A DNA stretch of 64,000 bases, from the NCBI GenBank assembly GCA_963811585.1, contig CAWERR010000001.1, positions 1 through 64,000 on the forward strand. Reading direction: 5' to 3'. Positions 1-8,777 of the stretch are shown piece after piece. Both the position numbers and the translations under genes were made by a program. Position 1 is the stretch's first letter. The number at the start of each line of letters is the position of its first letter. The stretch comes from JACDHG01 sp963811585. GTDB lineage: Bacteria > Actinomycetota > Actinomycetes > Propionibacteriales > Nocardioidaceae. The notes beneath the pieces were generated by a model. It ran no database searches. It worked only from the letters and a program-made list of their open reading frames with translations, and was not told the DNA's origin.

Positions 1-125
1 GCCGGACTTCCCTGCTCTACTGTGCGGGTTTGAGGCAGCGGGCTTGCCGAGAGCGCCCGCGCCGAGTGCGGACTTGTTTCCGCCGCCTTTGCCGCACCCC
101 AGATACCGCCGACGAGGATTGATTC

Positions 126-2498
126 GTGAGCAGCCAGCCACCACCGACTAGCGGTCCCGGCCGCCCGGCCGCCCGTCCCAGTGCCCGCAAGGCGGGGTCG
201 GCCAGCGCGCCGAGTGGCCGGCCCAGTCGTGCTGGGGCGGCACGGCCAAGGGGCAGCGGGAAAGGCGGCAAGATCCGCGCCCGTGACCTGCGCGGCTGGC
301 CGAAGGCGCGACACGTCGCGCTTAAGACGCTGAAGTGGGGAGCGATCGTCGGCTTCGCGGGTGCGGTGATGCTCATGATCGCGGTCTACGTGACCTACAA
401 GATGATCGACATCCCCGACCCCAATGAGGACTTCCAGGCCCAGACCACCACCGTCTACTTCTCCGACGGCAAGCATGTGCTGGGTCAGTTCGCCCTTCAG
501 AACCGCGAAAGCATCGCCCTCGCCGACATGCCGCAGTCGATGCGCGACGCAGTGATCTCTGCGGAGGATCGCTCCTTCGAGACCAATAAGGGCCTAGACC
601 CGAGAGGTATCGCCAGAGCCGCGTGGAGCAACCTGCAGTCCGACTCCGGCACCCAGGGCGCTTCGACGATCACGCAGCAGTACGTCAAGGTGCTCTACCT
701 GTCGCAGGAGCGCACCTACAGCCGCAAGGTCAAAGAGGCGTTTCTCGCCGTCAAGGTGCAGGAAACCCTGAGCAAGGACGAGATCCTGGAGGGTTACCTC
801 AACACGATCTACTTCGGGCGTGGCGCCTACGGCATACAGGCAGCGGCGCAGGCGTACTTCGACAAGCCCGCCAAGGACCTCACCGTGCCGCAGAGCGCAA
901 CCCTGGCTGCGGTCTTGAACTCGCCCGGGACGATGGATCCGGCGATCGAGGAGTCCAACCGCGGACGACTGCTGGAGCGCTACCGCTACGTCCTCGACGG
1001 TATGGCAGAGGCGGGCACGCTGGACCCCGAGACCGCGATCAAGCTGCAGCGCCGGTTGCCGAAGTTCCCCCAGATCCAGGAGATCAACAAGTACGGCGGT
1101 CAGCGTGGATACCTGCTGACGCTCGTCCAGTCGGAGCTCTCCGCCCTCGACTTCAGCCAGGAGGACATCAACGGCGGCGGCCTCAAGGTCGTCACGACGC
1201 TGGACTGGCAGGACCACCGTTCGGCGGTCCGTGCGGTCAAGCAGATCCGGCCACCGGGCAAGCCGCAGCTGCATATCGCGCTGGCCTCGATCGAGCCGGG
1301 CACGGGTGCCCTGCGAGCAATGATCGGGGGCAGCAACTTCACCGGCGGTGGGCCACAGGACCAGATCAACTTCGCAACAAGCGCAGGCCAGGCAGGGTCG
1401 ACGTTCAAGCCGTTCGCCCTGACGGCGGGACTTCAAGATGGCTTCACGCTGCGCGACACGTTCGACGGCAACTCGCCGTACTACTTCCCCAACGGCGAGA
1501 CCGTCCGCAACGAGGGGGAGAGCAGTGGTCAGCCGGATGGATTCTCCTACGGCACGGTCGACCTGACGCGCGCGACTGCTGACTCGATCAACACGGCGTA
1601 CATCGACTTGACCATGAGCATGGAGGACGGCCCGGACAAGATCGTCGATTCAGCGGTCAGGGCCGGCATCCCGAAGGACTCGCCTGGACTCGACGCGTAT
1701 TCGCGAGTGGCGCTCGGTAGCGCCAGCATCGAGCCGGTCGAGATGGCGGAGGCGTATGCCACGTATGCCGCCGACGGCGTCCACGCGGACTGGTACATGA
1801 TCCAGAAGGTGAGCGACGCCGGCGGGATCCGCTACGAGCACAACGACGAGTCCAACCGCGCGTTCAGCTTCGGCATCGCCAGCAACGTCTCGTACGCGCT
1901 CCAGCAGGTGGTGGAGGCCGGGACCGGACAAGCGGCGCTGGCTCTCGACCGCCCGGCCGCCGGTAAGACCGGCACGGCAACCAACGCCGACGGTGACGTG
2001 TCGTCGTCGTGGTTCGTTGGCTACACGCCGCAGCTCTCGACCTCAGTGATGCTCGTGCGCGGCAACGGCAATGAAGCGATCAACGGCTACCTCGACTCGT
2101 TCTTTGGAGCCGACTATCCGTGCGACACCTGGACGGCGTACATGCAGCTCGCTCTGACCGGCGAGCCCGTCGAGCAGTTCCCAGACCCGGCCGAGCTGCA
2201 AGGCGAGAGTCCGACCTACTCGCCGCCTCCGCCGCCGACGACGACCGAGGCGCCGCCGACGACGACCGAGGCGCCCACGACCACGAGCGAGACCCCCACC
2301 ACGACGAGCGAGACCCCCACCACGACGAGTGAGCCGCCGACGACGAGTGAGCCGCCGACGACGAGTGAGCCGCCGACGACGACCGAAGCGCCCACGAGTG
2401 ACACGCCGACGCTGACGCTCCCCACCCAGTCGAGCCAGGGACAAACAGGGGGTCAGACCGACGGGCAGGTGACCCAGGGACGAGACTCTCCCGACTAG
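126..2498 (+). CDS. Class A (bifunctional) penicillin-binding protein
   Basis: Polymerises lipid II glycan chains and cross-links stem peptides at the outer face of the membrane. The 790-residue product has a basic, Pro/Ala-rich cytoplasmic N-terminus, one membrane segment at about residues 68-92, a GT51 transglycosylase domain (catalytic Glu147 in AEDRSF; motifs GASTITQQ and GYLNTIYFGRGAYG) and a transpeptidase domain with Ser425 in GSTFK, SIN at 487-489 and KTGT at 614-617. The tail after about residue 695 is a Pro/Thr/Glu repeat that probably spans the cell wall. Start GTG at 126 is preceded by GACGAGG; the 125 bases before it hold nothing I recognise. It is followed after 45 bp by a GT87 glycosyltransferase, the usual actinobacterial arrangement upstream of rpsF. 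All catalytic motifs are intact, so the call is firm; the exact PBP subtype name is not decided. Confidence 0.95.
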   Translation: MSSQPPPTSGPGRPAARPSARKAGSASAPSGRPSRAGAARPRGSGKGGKIRARDLRGWPKARHVALKTLKWGAIVGFAGAVMLMIAVYVTYKMIDIPDPNEDFQAQTTTVYFSDGKHVLGQFALQNRESIALADMPQSMRDAVISAEDRSFETNKGLDPRGIARAAWSNLQSDSGTQGASTITQQYVKVLYLSQERTYSRKVKEAFLAVKVQETLSKDEILEGYLNTIYFGRGAYGIQAAAQAYFDKPAKDLTVPQSATLAAVLNSPGTMDPAIEESNRGRLLERYRYVLDGMAEAGTLDPETAIKLQRRLPKFPQIQEINKYGGQRGYLLTLVQSELSALDFSQEDINGGGLKVVTTLDWQDHRSAVRAVKQIRPPGKPQLHIALASIEPGTGALRAMIGGSNFTGGGPQDQINFATSAGQAGSTFKPFALTAGLQDGFTLRDTFDGNSPYYFPNGETVRNEGESSGQPDGFSYGTVDLTRATADSINTAYIDLTMSMEDGPDKIVDSAVRAGIPKDSPGLDAYSRVALGSASIEPVEMAEAYATYAADGVHADWYMIQKVSDAGGIRYEHNDESNRAFSFGIASNVSYALQQVVEAGTGQAALALDRPAAGKTGTATNADGDVSSSWFVGYTPQLSTSVMLVRGNGNEAINGYLDSFFGADYPCDTWTAYMQLALTGEPVEQFPDPAELQGESPTYSPPPPPTTTEAPPTTTEAPTTTSETPTTTSETPTTTSEPPTTSEPPTTSEPPTTTEAPTSDTPTLTLPTQSSQGQTGGQTDGQVTQGRDSPD
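2233..2400 (+). repeat. Coding tandem repeats for the PBP Pro/Thr/Glu tail
   Basis: Within the 3' end of the penicillin-binding protein gene there are short in-frame repeats: a 21-bp unit twice at 2287-2328 and an 18-bp unit about three times at 2329-2382. They encode TTTEAPP / TTSEPP-type repeats. Such tracts change length easily by slippage; the frame stays open here. Confidence 0.85.
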
Positions 2499-2543
2499 CG
2501 AGCGCCGCTTGGTGGAGGTGGTGATGACACGGAACGAGGGTGG

Positions 2544-4157
2544 GTGTATCCCGAGCTGAGCAGGACCAAGAGCGGCGTGGTGGCTCCGTCGCGCTCCGAC
2601 TCGATGGCCCGTGCGGCATCGTCTTGGTTCGGGGGGCCGCTGGGTCGCCGCGCGCTGACTGGCCACTCATGGTGGACGCCCCTGCGGATCATCATCGTCG
2701 TCGCGACGATCACGTTCGGCCTCGGCATCCTGCAGAAGAGCCCGTGCGTTGTCACCAAGTGGTCGGATGCCGCCCAACCCCTGCCGTTCAGCCACATGTG
2801 CTACTCCGACATCTCTTACCTGTATGTCGGACGGGGTCTGGCCGAAGGGGTGCTGCCCTACCAGCCGGTCGACTCGCTCCCTGGCGTCAAGCAGCCGGGC
2901 AACGCCGCCGAACAACACCAGTTCTCCATCGAGTACCCAGTCCTCACGGGGGTCTGGCTCGGCGTCGCCGGCCTCGCTACTCACATGATTGGGAAGTCAC
3001 CAGACGTCTCTGAGCTCAACCACAGCGAGGTCGGCGGCGACGAGCGCGTCCAGTACGACGGCGCCCTGTTCTGGGGCGTCAACGCGGTGGGGTTCTTCGT
3101 CATCTTGCTCGGGGCATTGGCGTTGCTCGTCTACGCCCAACGCCGCCGACCGTGGGACGCGATGTTCGTCGCCGCTTCGCCCGCCCTTGCCCTCGCGTCG
3201 ATGATCAACTGGGACCTGCTGGCGGTTGGCTGCGTGGCGGGAATCATCTGGGCCTGGTCCACCCGAAGACCGGTGTGGACGGGCATCTTCATTGGGCTCG
3301 GTACGGCGACGAAGCTGTTTCCGTTGTTCTTCCTCGGACCGCTGCTGGTGCTGTGTCTCCGTGAGCGGAAGATGGATGCGTGGCTGGCGACCGCCGCCGC
3401 CGCGCTGGGGACCTGGCTGGCGATCAACCTCCCGGTCTTCTACTGGTCCCCCGATGAGTACCTCTGGTTCTGGCAGTTCAACTCCGGACGCGGGCCCGAC
3501 TTCGGCTCGTTGTGGCTGGTTGCCGCGAACTATGGGCACTCGGCGAGCGCTCACACGATCAACGTCGTGACCTGGACGTTCTTCGGGGCCTGCTGCGTCG
3601 CCATCGGACTCCTCGGCCTGCTGGCGCGTCGACGGCCGCGGCTGATTCAGCTCGTCTTCCTGGTCGTCGCCTCGTTCCTGCTCATCAACAAGGTCTATTC
3701 ACCGCAGTACGTATTGTGGCTGCTGCCGTTGGCGGCGCTCGCCCGCCCTCGCTGGCGTGACCTGCTCATCTGGCAGGCCTGCGAGATCTTCTACTTCTTC
3801 GCCGTCTGGATGCACATCGCGAACTTCTTCGTGGCGGCAGGGGAGCCCGATTGGGTCTACGGGCTTGCGGTGGTCGTGCGCGTCGCCGGTCAGCTGTTCT
3901 TGATGGCGATCGTGGTCCGCGACATCCTGCAACCGTGGCATGACCCAGTCCGCCAGGATGGGCGGTCCGACGATCCACTTGGCGGCATCCTCGACGAGGG
4001 TCTCGACGCCGACCTGTACGACGCCGAGCGCTCCCGCTGGAGTTGGATAAGCGAGCCGGACGCGTTCGGTGACGACGATGACGGAGACGAACCCACATCG
4101 GGAGCTGACGATCCCGAACACGACGACCCCGATCGCGACCCGCTCTACGCACCGTGA
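2544..4157 (+). CDS. GT87 (DUF2029) polytopic membrane glycosyltransferase
   Basis: A 537-residue integral membrane protein with about ten hydrophobic segments, resembling the DUF2029/GT87 family of polyprenyl-phosphate-sugar-dependent glycosyltransferases (mannosyl- or arabinofuranosyl-transferases in mycobacteria). Visible features are an N-terminal membrane segment (WWTPLRIIIVVATITFGLGI), a large extracytoplasmic loop with the DISYLYVGRGL stretch, the WDLLAV and GTATKLFPLF motifs, and an acidic cytoplasmic tail after about residue 455 ending in Asp/Glu-rich sequence. GTG at 2544 is chosen because a purine-rich GAACGAGGGTGG lies just upstream. It follows the penicillin-binding protein closely and probably shares its transcript. 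The donor and acceptor cannot be told from sequence. Confidence 0.85.
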   Translation: MYPELSRTKSGVVAPSRSDSMARAASSWFGGPLGRRALTGHSWWTPLRIIIVVATITFGLGILQKSPCVVTKWSDAAQPLPFSHMCYSDISYLYVGRGLAEGVLPYQPVDSLPGVKQPGNAAEQHQFSIEYPVLTGVWLGVAGLATHMIGKSPDVSELNHSEVGGDERVQYDGALFWGVNAVGFFVILLGALALLVYAQRRRPWDAMFVAASPALALASMINWDLLAVGCVAGIIWAWSTRRPVWTGIFIGLGTATKLFPLFFLGPLLVLCLRERKMDAWLATAAAALGTWLAINLPVFYWSPDEYLWFWQFNSGRGPDFGSLWLVAANYGHSASAHTINVVTWTFFGACCVAIGLLGLLARRRPRLIQLVFLVVASFLLINKVYSPQYVLWLLPLAALARPRWRDLLIWQACEIFYFFAVWMHIANFFVAAGEPDWVYGLAVVVRVAGQLFLMAIVVRDILQPWHDPVRQDGRSDDPLGGILDEGLDADLYDAERSRWSWISEPDAFGDDDDGDEPTSGADDPEHDDPDRDPLYAP

Positions 4158-4217
4158 CTACCGTCAGCGCCGGTTTCAACTGTTGCCGGACCGGGAGTCG
4201 TGTCCCACCATTCTGGG

Positions 4218-5087
4218 ATGCGCTTCTCGATCAACATTCCGAACTTCGGGGACTTTGCTGACGCCAGCACGGTGGCGACGGTGGCCGCGGCGGCAGAGCA
4301 GGCCGGTTGGGACGCGCTGTTCGTCTGGGATCACGTCGTACACGACAAACGCCAGCGGCGCGGGCAGCCCTTCGGCGATCCGTGGATGTTGTTGACCGCA
4401 GCGGCTCTAGCGACCTCCCGACTCAAGCTCGGCACCATGGTCACCCCCGTGGCCCGACGGCGGCCCGAACAGCTCGCCCGCCAGGTGGCAACCCTGGACG
4501 CGATCACCGGCGGAAGGGTCATCTTCGGCGCAGGACTAGGCGGGCCGATCGAGGACGAGTTCGGCAGTTTCGGAGAGACAACAGACCCAGTCGTGCTGGC
4601 CGAGCGTCTCGACGAGGGCCTGGAACTACTGCAGCGCTACTGGTCGGGTGAGCCGGTGAACCACGATGGGCGGCACTATCAGGTCCGAGACGTCACCTTG
4701 CTGCCCGCCTCAGTCCAGCAGCCCCGGCCGCCGGTCTGGATCGGCGGATACTGGCCAAACCGCGGACCGATCCGTCGAGCCGCGCACTGGGACGGCGTGA
4801 TCCCGCTGTTCACGTCTGCCAGGCACGGACAGGTCCCGCCCATCGACCAGGTGCGCGACCTGGTCAACTACGTCCACCAGCACCGCCAGGACCGGCAGGA
4901 CAACCCGTTCGAGATCGTCCTCGGCGGTGCCAGCCCGGGCGACCCAGCCAAGTCTCGAGACCTGATCGCGCCTCTGGTCGACGCGGGCGCGACGTGGTGG
5001 GATGAACGCCAGCTTCCGACTCCGGACGACATTCACCGGCTCTCACCGGTACTGCGGCGCGTCAACCAAGGCCCGCCCGGCCTTTAA
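4218..5087 (+). CDS. LLM class F420-dependent oxidoreductase
   Basis: Luciferase-like (TIM-barrel) flavin-type oxidoreductase expected to use reduced F420, cytosolic, substrate unknown. The protein opens MRFSINIPNFGDFAD, then WDALFVWDHVV, the family stretch LKLGTMVTPVARRRPEQLARQVATL split over residues about 75-100, and GGRVIFGAGLG. It is about 289 residues, normal for the family. ATG at 4218 matches where family members start; an in-frame GTG at 4200 would add six residues and cannot be excluded. It lies 60 bp after the GT87 gene and ends just before a strong hairpin. Confidence 0.88.
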   Translation: MRFSINIPNFGDFADASTVATVAAAAEQAGWDALFVWDHVVHDKRQRRGQPFGDPWMLLTAAALATSRLKLGTMVTPVARRRPEQLARQVATLDAITGGRVIFGAGLGGPIEDEFGSFGETTDPVVLAERLDEGLELLQRYWSGEPVNHDGRHYQVRDVTLLPASVQQPRPPVWIGGYWPNRGPIRRAAHWDGVIPLFTSARHGQVPPIDQVRDLVNYVHQHRQDRQDNPFEIVLGGASPGDPAKSRDLIAPLVDAGATWWDERQLPTPDDIHRLSPVLRRVNQGPPGL

Positions 5088-5097
5088 AAGACGGCCC

Positions 5098-5134
5098 CGC
5101 CGCGTCATCACACCCCCGCACTGATGACGCGGCG
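5098..5134. terminator. Bidirectional hairpin between convergent genes
   Basis: Perfect 13-bp inverted repeat CGCCGCGTCATCA / TGATGACGCGGCG around an 11-base loop, directly after the LLM oxidoreductase stop and facing the leftward lipoprotein gene. There is no long T tract, so Rho-independent strength is uncertain. Confidence 0.75.
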
Positions 5135-5211
5135 AAGCCGCCGTGAGGAATCCCTCGAACCCCGATTGTGGCAGATCTTGCATGGACAGTCCATCGAGGC
5201 AAGAAACAGTG

Positions 5212-5967
5212 TCAAACCCGGGACAGCTCGACCTGCGCGAAGACTGCGGCACCGCGCTGCTCGGGTCCGAGGGTCACCCGCCAGCCGTCCGGAAGTGCTT
5301 TGCCGCAGGCGCTTACCTTGCCGTCGGGGGAGTCACAACCCAGGTTGAGGATGTGTGGCCCCAGGACGGTGATGGTGCGCGAGAGCCCGGACGTGGGTGA
5401 CACGCCGAGCACCCCCATGAGCGCCAGCGCGCGGCCAACCGCTGACGGTGCACTGCGGTGGACGGCACCGATCGTGGTGTAGCGGAGCGTGACGTATCGG
5501 GTCGGGGCATCGAAGACGACCGACCTGACGCTGTTCGCGTCGAGCACGGTGTCGAGCCGTTGGGTGGCCTGCCCCTCGGCTTGCACGGTGAGATCGTGAA
5601 CGCTGGGCCGGAAGTCGTGACCCATCCTGGTGAGAGCCGCTGACGACATCATCAACGCAAGACTGCCGGTCTGTTTGGGCAGCGACACGTGTTGGGTGAC
5701 CTGCAGAGTTTCGTCTCGCATCACCCGGACGGAGTACCGAATGCCTGGCTTGTGCCAGGGGACCGCCGGGTCCTGGGATGCCGATGCCGCCGCCGGATCT
5801 GGTCGGGTGGCAGCCTCGTCATCCGCGCCGACTTGTCTGCCCTCGGTCGTGGAGCAGCCAGCGACGCCGGCAAGGACCAGCGACACCAGCACTGCAGCGC
5901 ACCGCGCCGACGGCGAGGAGCTACCCGGAAGTCCCCGGAAGTTTCGGCGTTGCACCGTCGACGGCAC
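5212..5967 (-). CDS. Putative lipoprotein of unknown function
   Basis: About 251 residues. The N-terminus has a basic stretch, a hydrophobic segment (AAVLVSLVLAGVAG) and a lipobox ending in Cys, so it should be exported and lipid-anchored. The mature part has no domain I recognise; it reads as a beta-rich extracellular domain with a repeated RYVTLRYTT-type pattern. GTG at 5967 follows GGGGAGACA; an in-frame GTG at 5955 is the alternative. It is divergent from the DUF4397/sortase pair across an AT-rich region, which hints at shared regulation, but that is inference. Confidence 0.7.
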   Translation of the reverse strand: MPSTVQRRNFRGLPGSSSPSARCAAVLVSLVLAGVAGCSTTEGRQVGADDEAATRPDPAAASASQDPAVPWHKPGIRYSVRVMRDETLQVTQHVSLPKQTGSLALMMSSAALTRMGHDFRPSVHDLTVQAEGQATQRLDTVLDANSVRSVVFDAPTRYVTLRYTTIGAVHRSAPSAVGRALALMGVLGVSPTSGLSRTITVLGPHILNLGCDSPDGKVSACGKALPDGWRVTLGPEQRGAAVFAQVELSRV

Positions 5968-5997
5968 TGTCTCCCCACTGCATGGTCTAGGCCGCTC

Positions 5998-6204
5998 ATC
6001 GCGAGATTTCGAGAAAGCCCACACGCGATGAATAATGTGAGTTATAACAAGGTACAAGAATGCGTAAGATTCTGCATGATAAGTACAATCCGTAGTCTTA
6101 GGGTCACTGATTGTGTTGGTCATTGGGGCGGGCGAGTTGTTGAATTCCTCTGGTGTGCGCCACCGATGCGTCAAAGCGATTGGTCGCGAGCATCAGGAGT
6201 GAGT
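5998..6204. promoter_or_regulatory. AT-rich divergent intergenic region
   Basis: The stretch between the leftward lipoprotein and the rightward DUF4397 gene is markedly richer in A and T (especially 6029-6120) than its surroundings and contains several TATAAC/TAAGAT/TGATAA-like hexamers on both strands. It most likely holds both promoters. I cannot choose exact -35/-10 pairs. Confidence 0.45.
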
Positions 6205-7059
6205 ATGTCCACAGTCTTGCCGGTACGGATCGCCCTCTGCGGGGCCGTGGCCTTGCTGGCCACCGGAGCTCTGGCCGGGACTTCGACGGCGGCAGACTCC
6301 GCGCCTCTCAAGAAGCAGGTCCAGGTCTACATCGTCCAAGCAGTGCCGGATTCCACGGTCAGCGTGTCCGTCGACGGCGCCAGCGTCGGCAAGGGTCTCG
6401 CCGCCAAGGATGTGGTCGGTCCGTTCACGATGGCGCCGGGCCAGCACACGGTCGTCTTCAAGTCGGCGAAGTGGCGAGTGTCGTCGTCGTTCACGCCGGC
6501 CGGGGCCAACAGTGACGTGGTCGTCCACTGGCCTGCCGACGCGACGAAAACCCCTCACGTGACCGTCTACGAGAATGACATGAGTGCCATTTCCGCCGAT
6601 AAAGGCAGGCTCATCGTTGCGCACACAGCCGTCGTCCCACCGGCAGATGTCCGGGTCGACGAAGAAGTCCTTTTCGCCAACATTGCCAATGGGGAGTTCG
6701 TGGCAGCCGACGTGCCAGCCGGCAGCTACAACGTCGACATCGTGCCAACCGGGCAAAAAGGCCCACAAGTCTTCGGTCCGGTCGAGCTGCCGGTCGCCGA
6801 CGGACAGCTGACCCGCGTCTTCGCGATCGGCGAACCGACGAACGGCAGCATGGACGCGATCGTGCAGACTCTGCCACTGCGGCAGGCCGGCTCGTCGGCG
6901 CCTGACGTGGTCGATGCCGGATCCGCAGGCCTTGTCGAGGACTCGCAGGCTGCAACGGGCTTGCCGCTGCTGTGGGTGCTCGGTGCCGGAGGCCTGGCTG
7001 CGACCGGCATCCTGTCGGTCCGCCGCTACCGAGCAGCTCGGCTCCGCGTCCGTAAGTGA
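6205..7059 (+). CDS. DUF4397 domain surface protein with C-terminal membrane anchor
   Basis: 284 residues: signal peptide (about 1-29, cleavage near ALAGTSTAA-DS), one or two DUF4397-type beta domains (VYIVQAVPDSTVSVSVDG; RLIVAHTAVVPPADVRVD), and a C-terminal hydrophobic segment (LPLLWVLGAGGLAATGILS) followed by an Arg-rich tail. This layout resembles a cell-wall sorting signal, but the pentapeptide before the membrane segment, ATGLP, is not a canonical LPXTG; LPLLW follows instead. ATG at 6205 is set by AGGAG six bases upstream. The stop overlaps the start of a class F sortase gene by four bases (GTGA), so the two are translationally coupled and probably act together at the cell surface. Confidence 0.82.
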   Translation: MSTVLPVRIALCGAVALLATGALAGTSTAADSAPLKKQVQVYIVQAVPDSTVSVSVDGASVGKGLAAKDVVGPFTMAPGQHTVVFKSAKWRVSSSFTPAGANSDVVVHWPADATKTPHVTVYENDMSAISADKGRLIVAHTAVVPPADVRVDEEVLFANIANGEFVAADVPAGSYNVDIVPTGQKGPQVFGPVELPVADGQLTRVFAIGEPTNGSMDAIVQTLPLRQAGSSAPDVVDAGSAGLVEDSQAATGLPLLWVLGAGGLAATGILSVRRYRAARLRVRK

Positions 7060-7742
7060 CAACACGCCCGGGCCGCGGCCTGCTGGCAGCGATGCTGGCG
7101 GGATCGTGCCTGGCGATGGTGGCATGCGGCAGTGCGGGCGATGCAGAGGCAGGGGATGACGAGCCGACCTCGTTGAGCCGCTCGACTCCACGTGACCCGT
7201 CGACGACCTCGGCGGGGTCGCAGGTCCCTTCGGCATCCACCCGTGCCGGGGTGGGACACGAGGCGAGCTCACAGGTCAACGCGCAGCGCCCTCGCTCCTT
7301 GACGTTGCCGAGCGGTACGTCGGTCTCGGTGGACATCGCGCACACGTCATCCGGTGGTGAGCTCATGCTGCCCTCAGACATCAACCGAGCCGGCTGGTGG
7401 GATGGGGGCGCGCGTCTGGGTGACCCGTTCGGGGCGCTGGTCGTCGCTGCCCATGTCGACTCGTTCGACCAAGGGCTTGGTCACTTCGCCGAGCTGTTGA
7501 CGACGCAGCGAGGCGACGTCATCCGACTCTCCTCCCCTGGCCTCGACGGCGAGTTCCGGGTGGTCTCGGCGCAGCTGGTCGAGAAGTCGACGTTGTCGGC
7601 CGACTCAGACCTGTATTCGCCGCGAGGACAGCCCCGGCTGGTGCTGATCACGTGTGGCGGTCCCTACGACCTCGACAGCGGTTACCGAGACAACATGATC
7701 GTCATCGCGGCCCTGGAGAGACTGCGCGAACAAGAGCGGTAG
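7056..7742 (+). CDS. Class F sortase
   Basis: Cysteine transpeptidase domain of the small class F type found in Actinobacteria. The 228-residue product has an N-terminal hydrophobic segment with a possible lipobox (VAC, Cys24), a low-complexity linker, and the sortase core with catalytic His133 (AAHVDS), Cys200 (LITCGG) and Arg211 (YRDN), followed by a short end. It starts at GTG 7056 overlapping the upstream stop. Class F sortases usually attach or process wall proteins; the immediate upstream DUF4397 protein is the obvious candidate partner, by context only. A canonical sorting motif was not found in the neighbours. Confidence 0.87.
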   Translation: MTTRPGRGLLAAMLAGSCLAMVACGSAGDAEAGDDEPTSLSRSTPRDPSTTSAGSQVPSASTRAGVGHEASSQVNAQRPRSLTLPSGTSVSVDIAHTSSGGELMLPSDINRAGWWDGGARLGDPFGALVVAAHVDSFDQGLGHFAELLTTQRGDVIRLSSPGLDGEFRVVSAQLVEKSTLSADSDLYSPRGQPRLVLITCGGPYDLDSGYRDNMIVIAALERLREQER

Positions 7743-7749
7743 CCCCTTC

Positions 7750-8771
7750 CTAGCTGGTCTCGACGTGGTCGAACGTCGTGGTCGTGAAGCGGACCTGGAC
7801 GTCGACCTCGTCACCCAGCCGGGGGACCGCAGTGCCAGCAGGAAGAAACAAGAGACTGACCTGCATGTGCGGGGGCTCGACGAACCAGCGCTGCTTGCCG
7901 TCGACGACGAACGGCGACAGTGCGCGGCCGGCCGCCTCGAGCCCACCCCGGGCCGCGCGACCGCGCGCTGCCGTGACGTGGCGGCCGCCGTGGGAGCCTC
8001 GAGCGCGACCCATGCGCAGTGCCACCTGAGACGACGAGCACGGTGCCGGCTCGGATCATTGCCGCTGCCGGTAGCCGGCCAGGTCGCCGCGCTCGACTGC
8101 GTGCGCGTCGAGCACCGTGGCGCGCGGCGACAGGCCTCGCGGTCGACCGAGCCACAACGTCGTTCCGATGCGCGGCCGGAACTCCACGTCGGGGTGACGG
8201 CTCCGCGCAGCTCGTGCCAGCTCGTCGTGTCGGGCAGATGGGAGACGAACCATCGGCGTGCCGCAGGCGGCCGCGCGAGCAGTGCTCGACCTCGGTGACG
8301 TGGCCCGTTCCGAGCGGGAGGTGCACGGCGTGGCCTTCGACCCGGACGCCGCGAGGCTCGCGGGCAGCGCTGCGAGCGTCGTCGACGTCGAAACCGTGGC
8401 GGTGTCATCGAGGTCAGCGCCTCGAGACGACCCGTGGCCTGTCGTCTCGGGCGCCCAGCGCGTCGAGGTCCTCGGCGCGGCCGACGGTGTGGATCGACCG
8501 TCGTCGGATCGTACGGCAGCGTCGAGGAAGGGCCGCCACGGCTCGAGCACGAGGATGTCTCCGGGGAAGCGCTGCGTGACCTCGGCCACCTCGGCGTAGG
8601 TGCCAACGGCGAGGTGTCGACGCCCAGCCACTCGGCTCTGCGGGCCAGCCGGCCGACGGTGAAGCCGTAGCCGTTGCCCTTCGCCACCGGGACGAGGCCC
8701 GGGTTGGTGGCCGCGGTCGCTGCGAGGTGTTCGCGCCAGCGAGGGCCGTCGACGTACAGGGTCAGAGGCAT
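7750..8771 (-). pseudogene. Alanine-racemase-like PLP protein (frameshifted as read)
   Basis: Reading leftward from ATG 8771, the product starts like alanine racemase with the PLP-lysine region PVAKGNGYGF (Lys31; compare VKANAYGHG), continues in another frame as VGTYAEVAEVTQRF and DILVLEP, then RHPDVEFRPRIGTTLWLG and ATVLDAHAVERGDLAGYRQR, and finally the intact end ending near 7750. At least four changes of frame are needed, all within continuous homology, so sequence errors are more likely than decay. It starts six bases after the FemAB-type gene and belongs to the same leftward group, consistent with amino acid supply to, or modification of, peptidoglycan. Whether it is a true alanine racemase or a divergent paralogue is open. 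Confidence 0.7.
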
Positions 8772-8777
8772 CGCGTG

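Noticed and set aside
2043..2666. Arg-rich open frames on the minus strand
   Set aside because: Antisense of the PBP Pro/Thr repeat tail; repetitive RRRR composition, no start signal.
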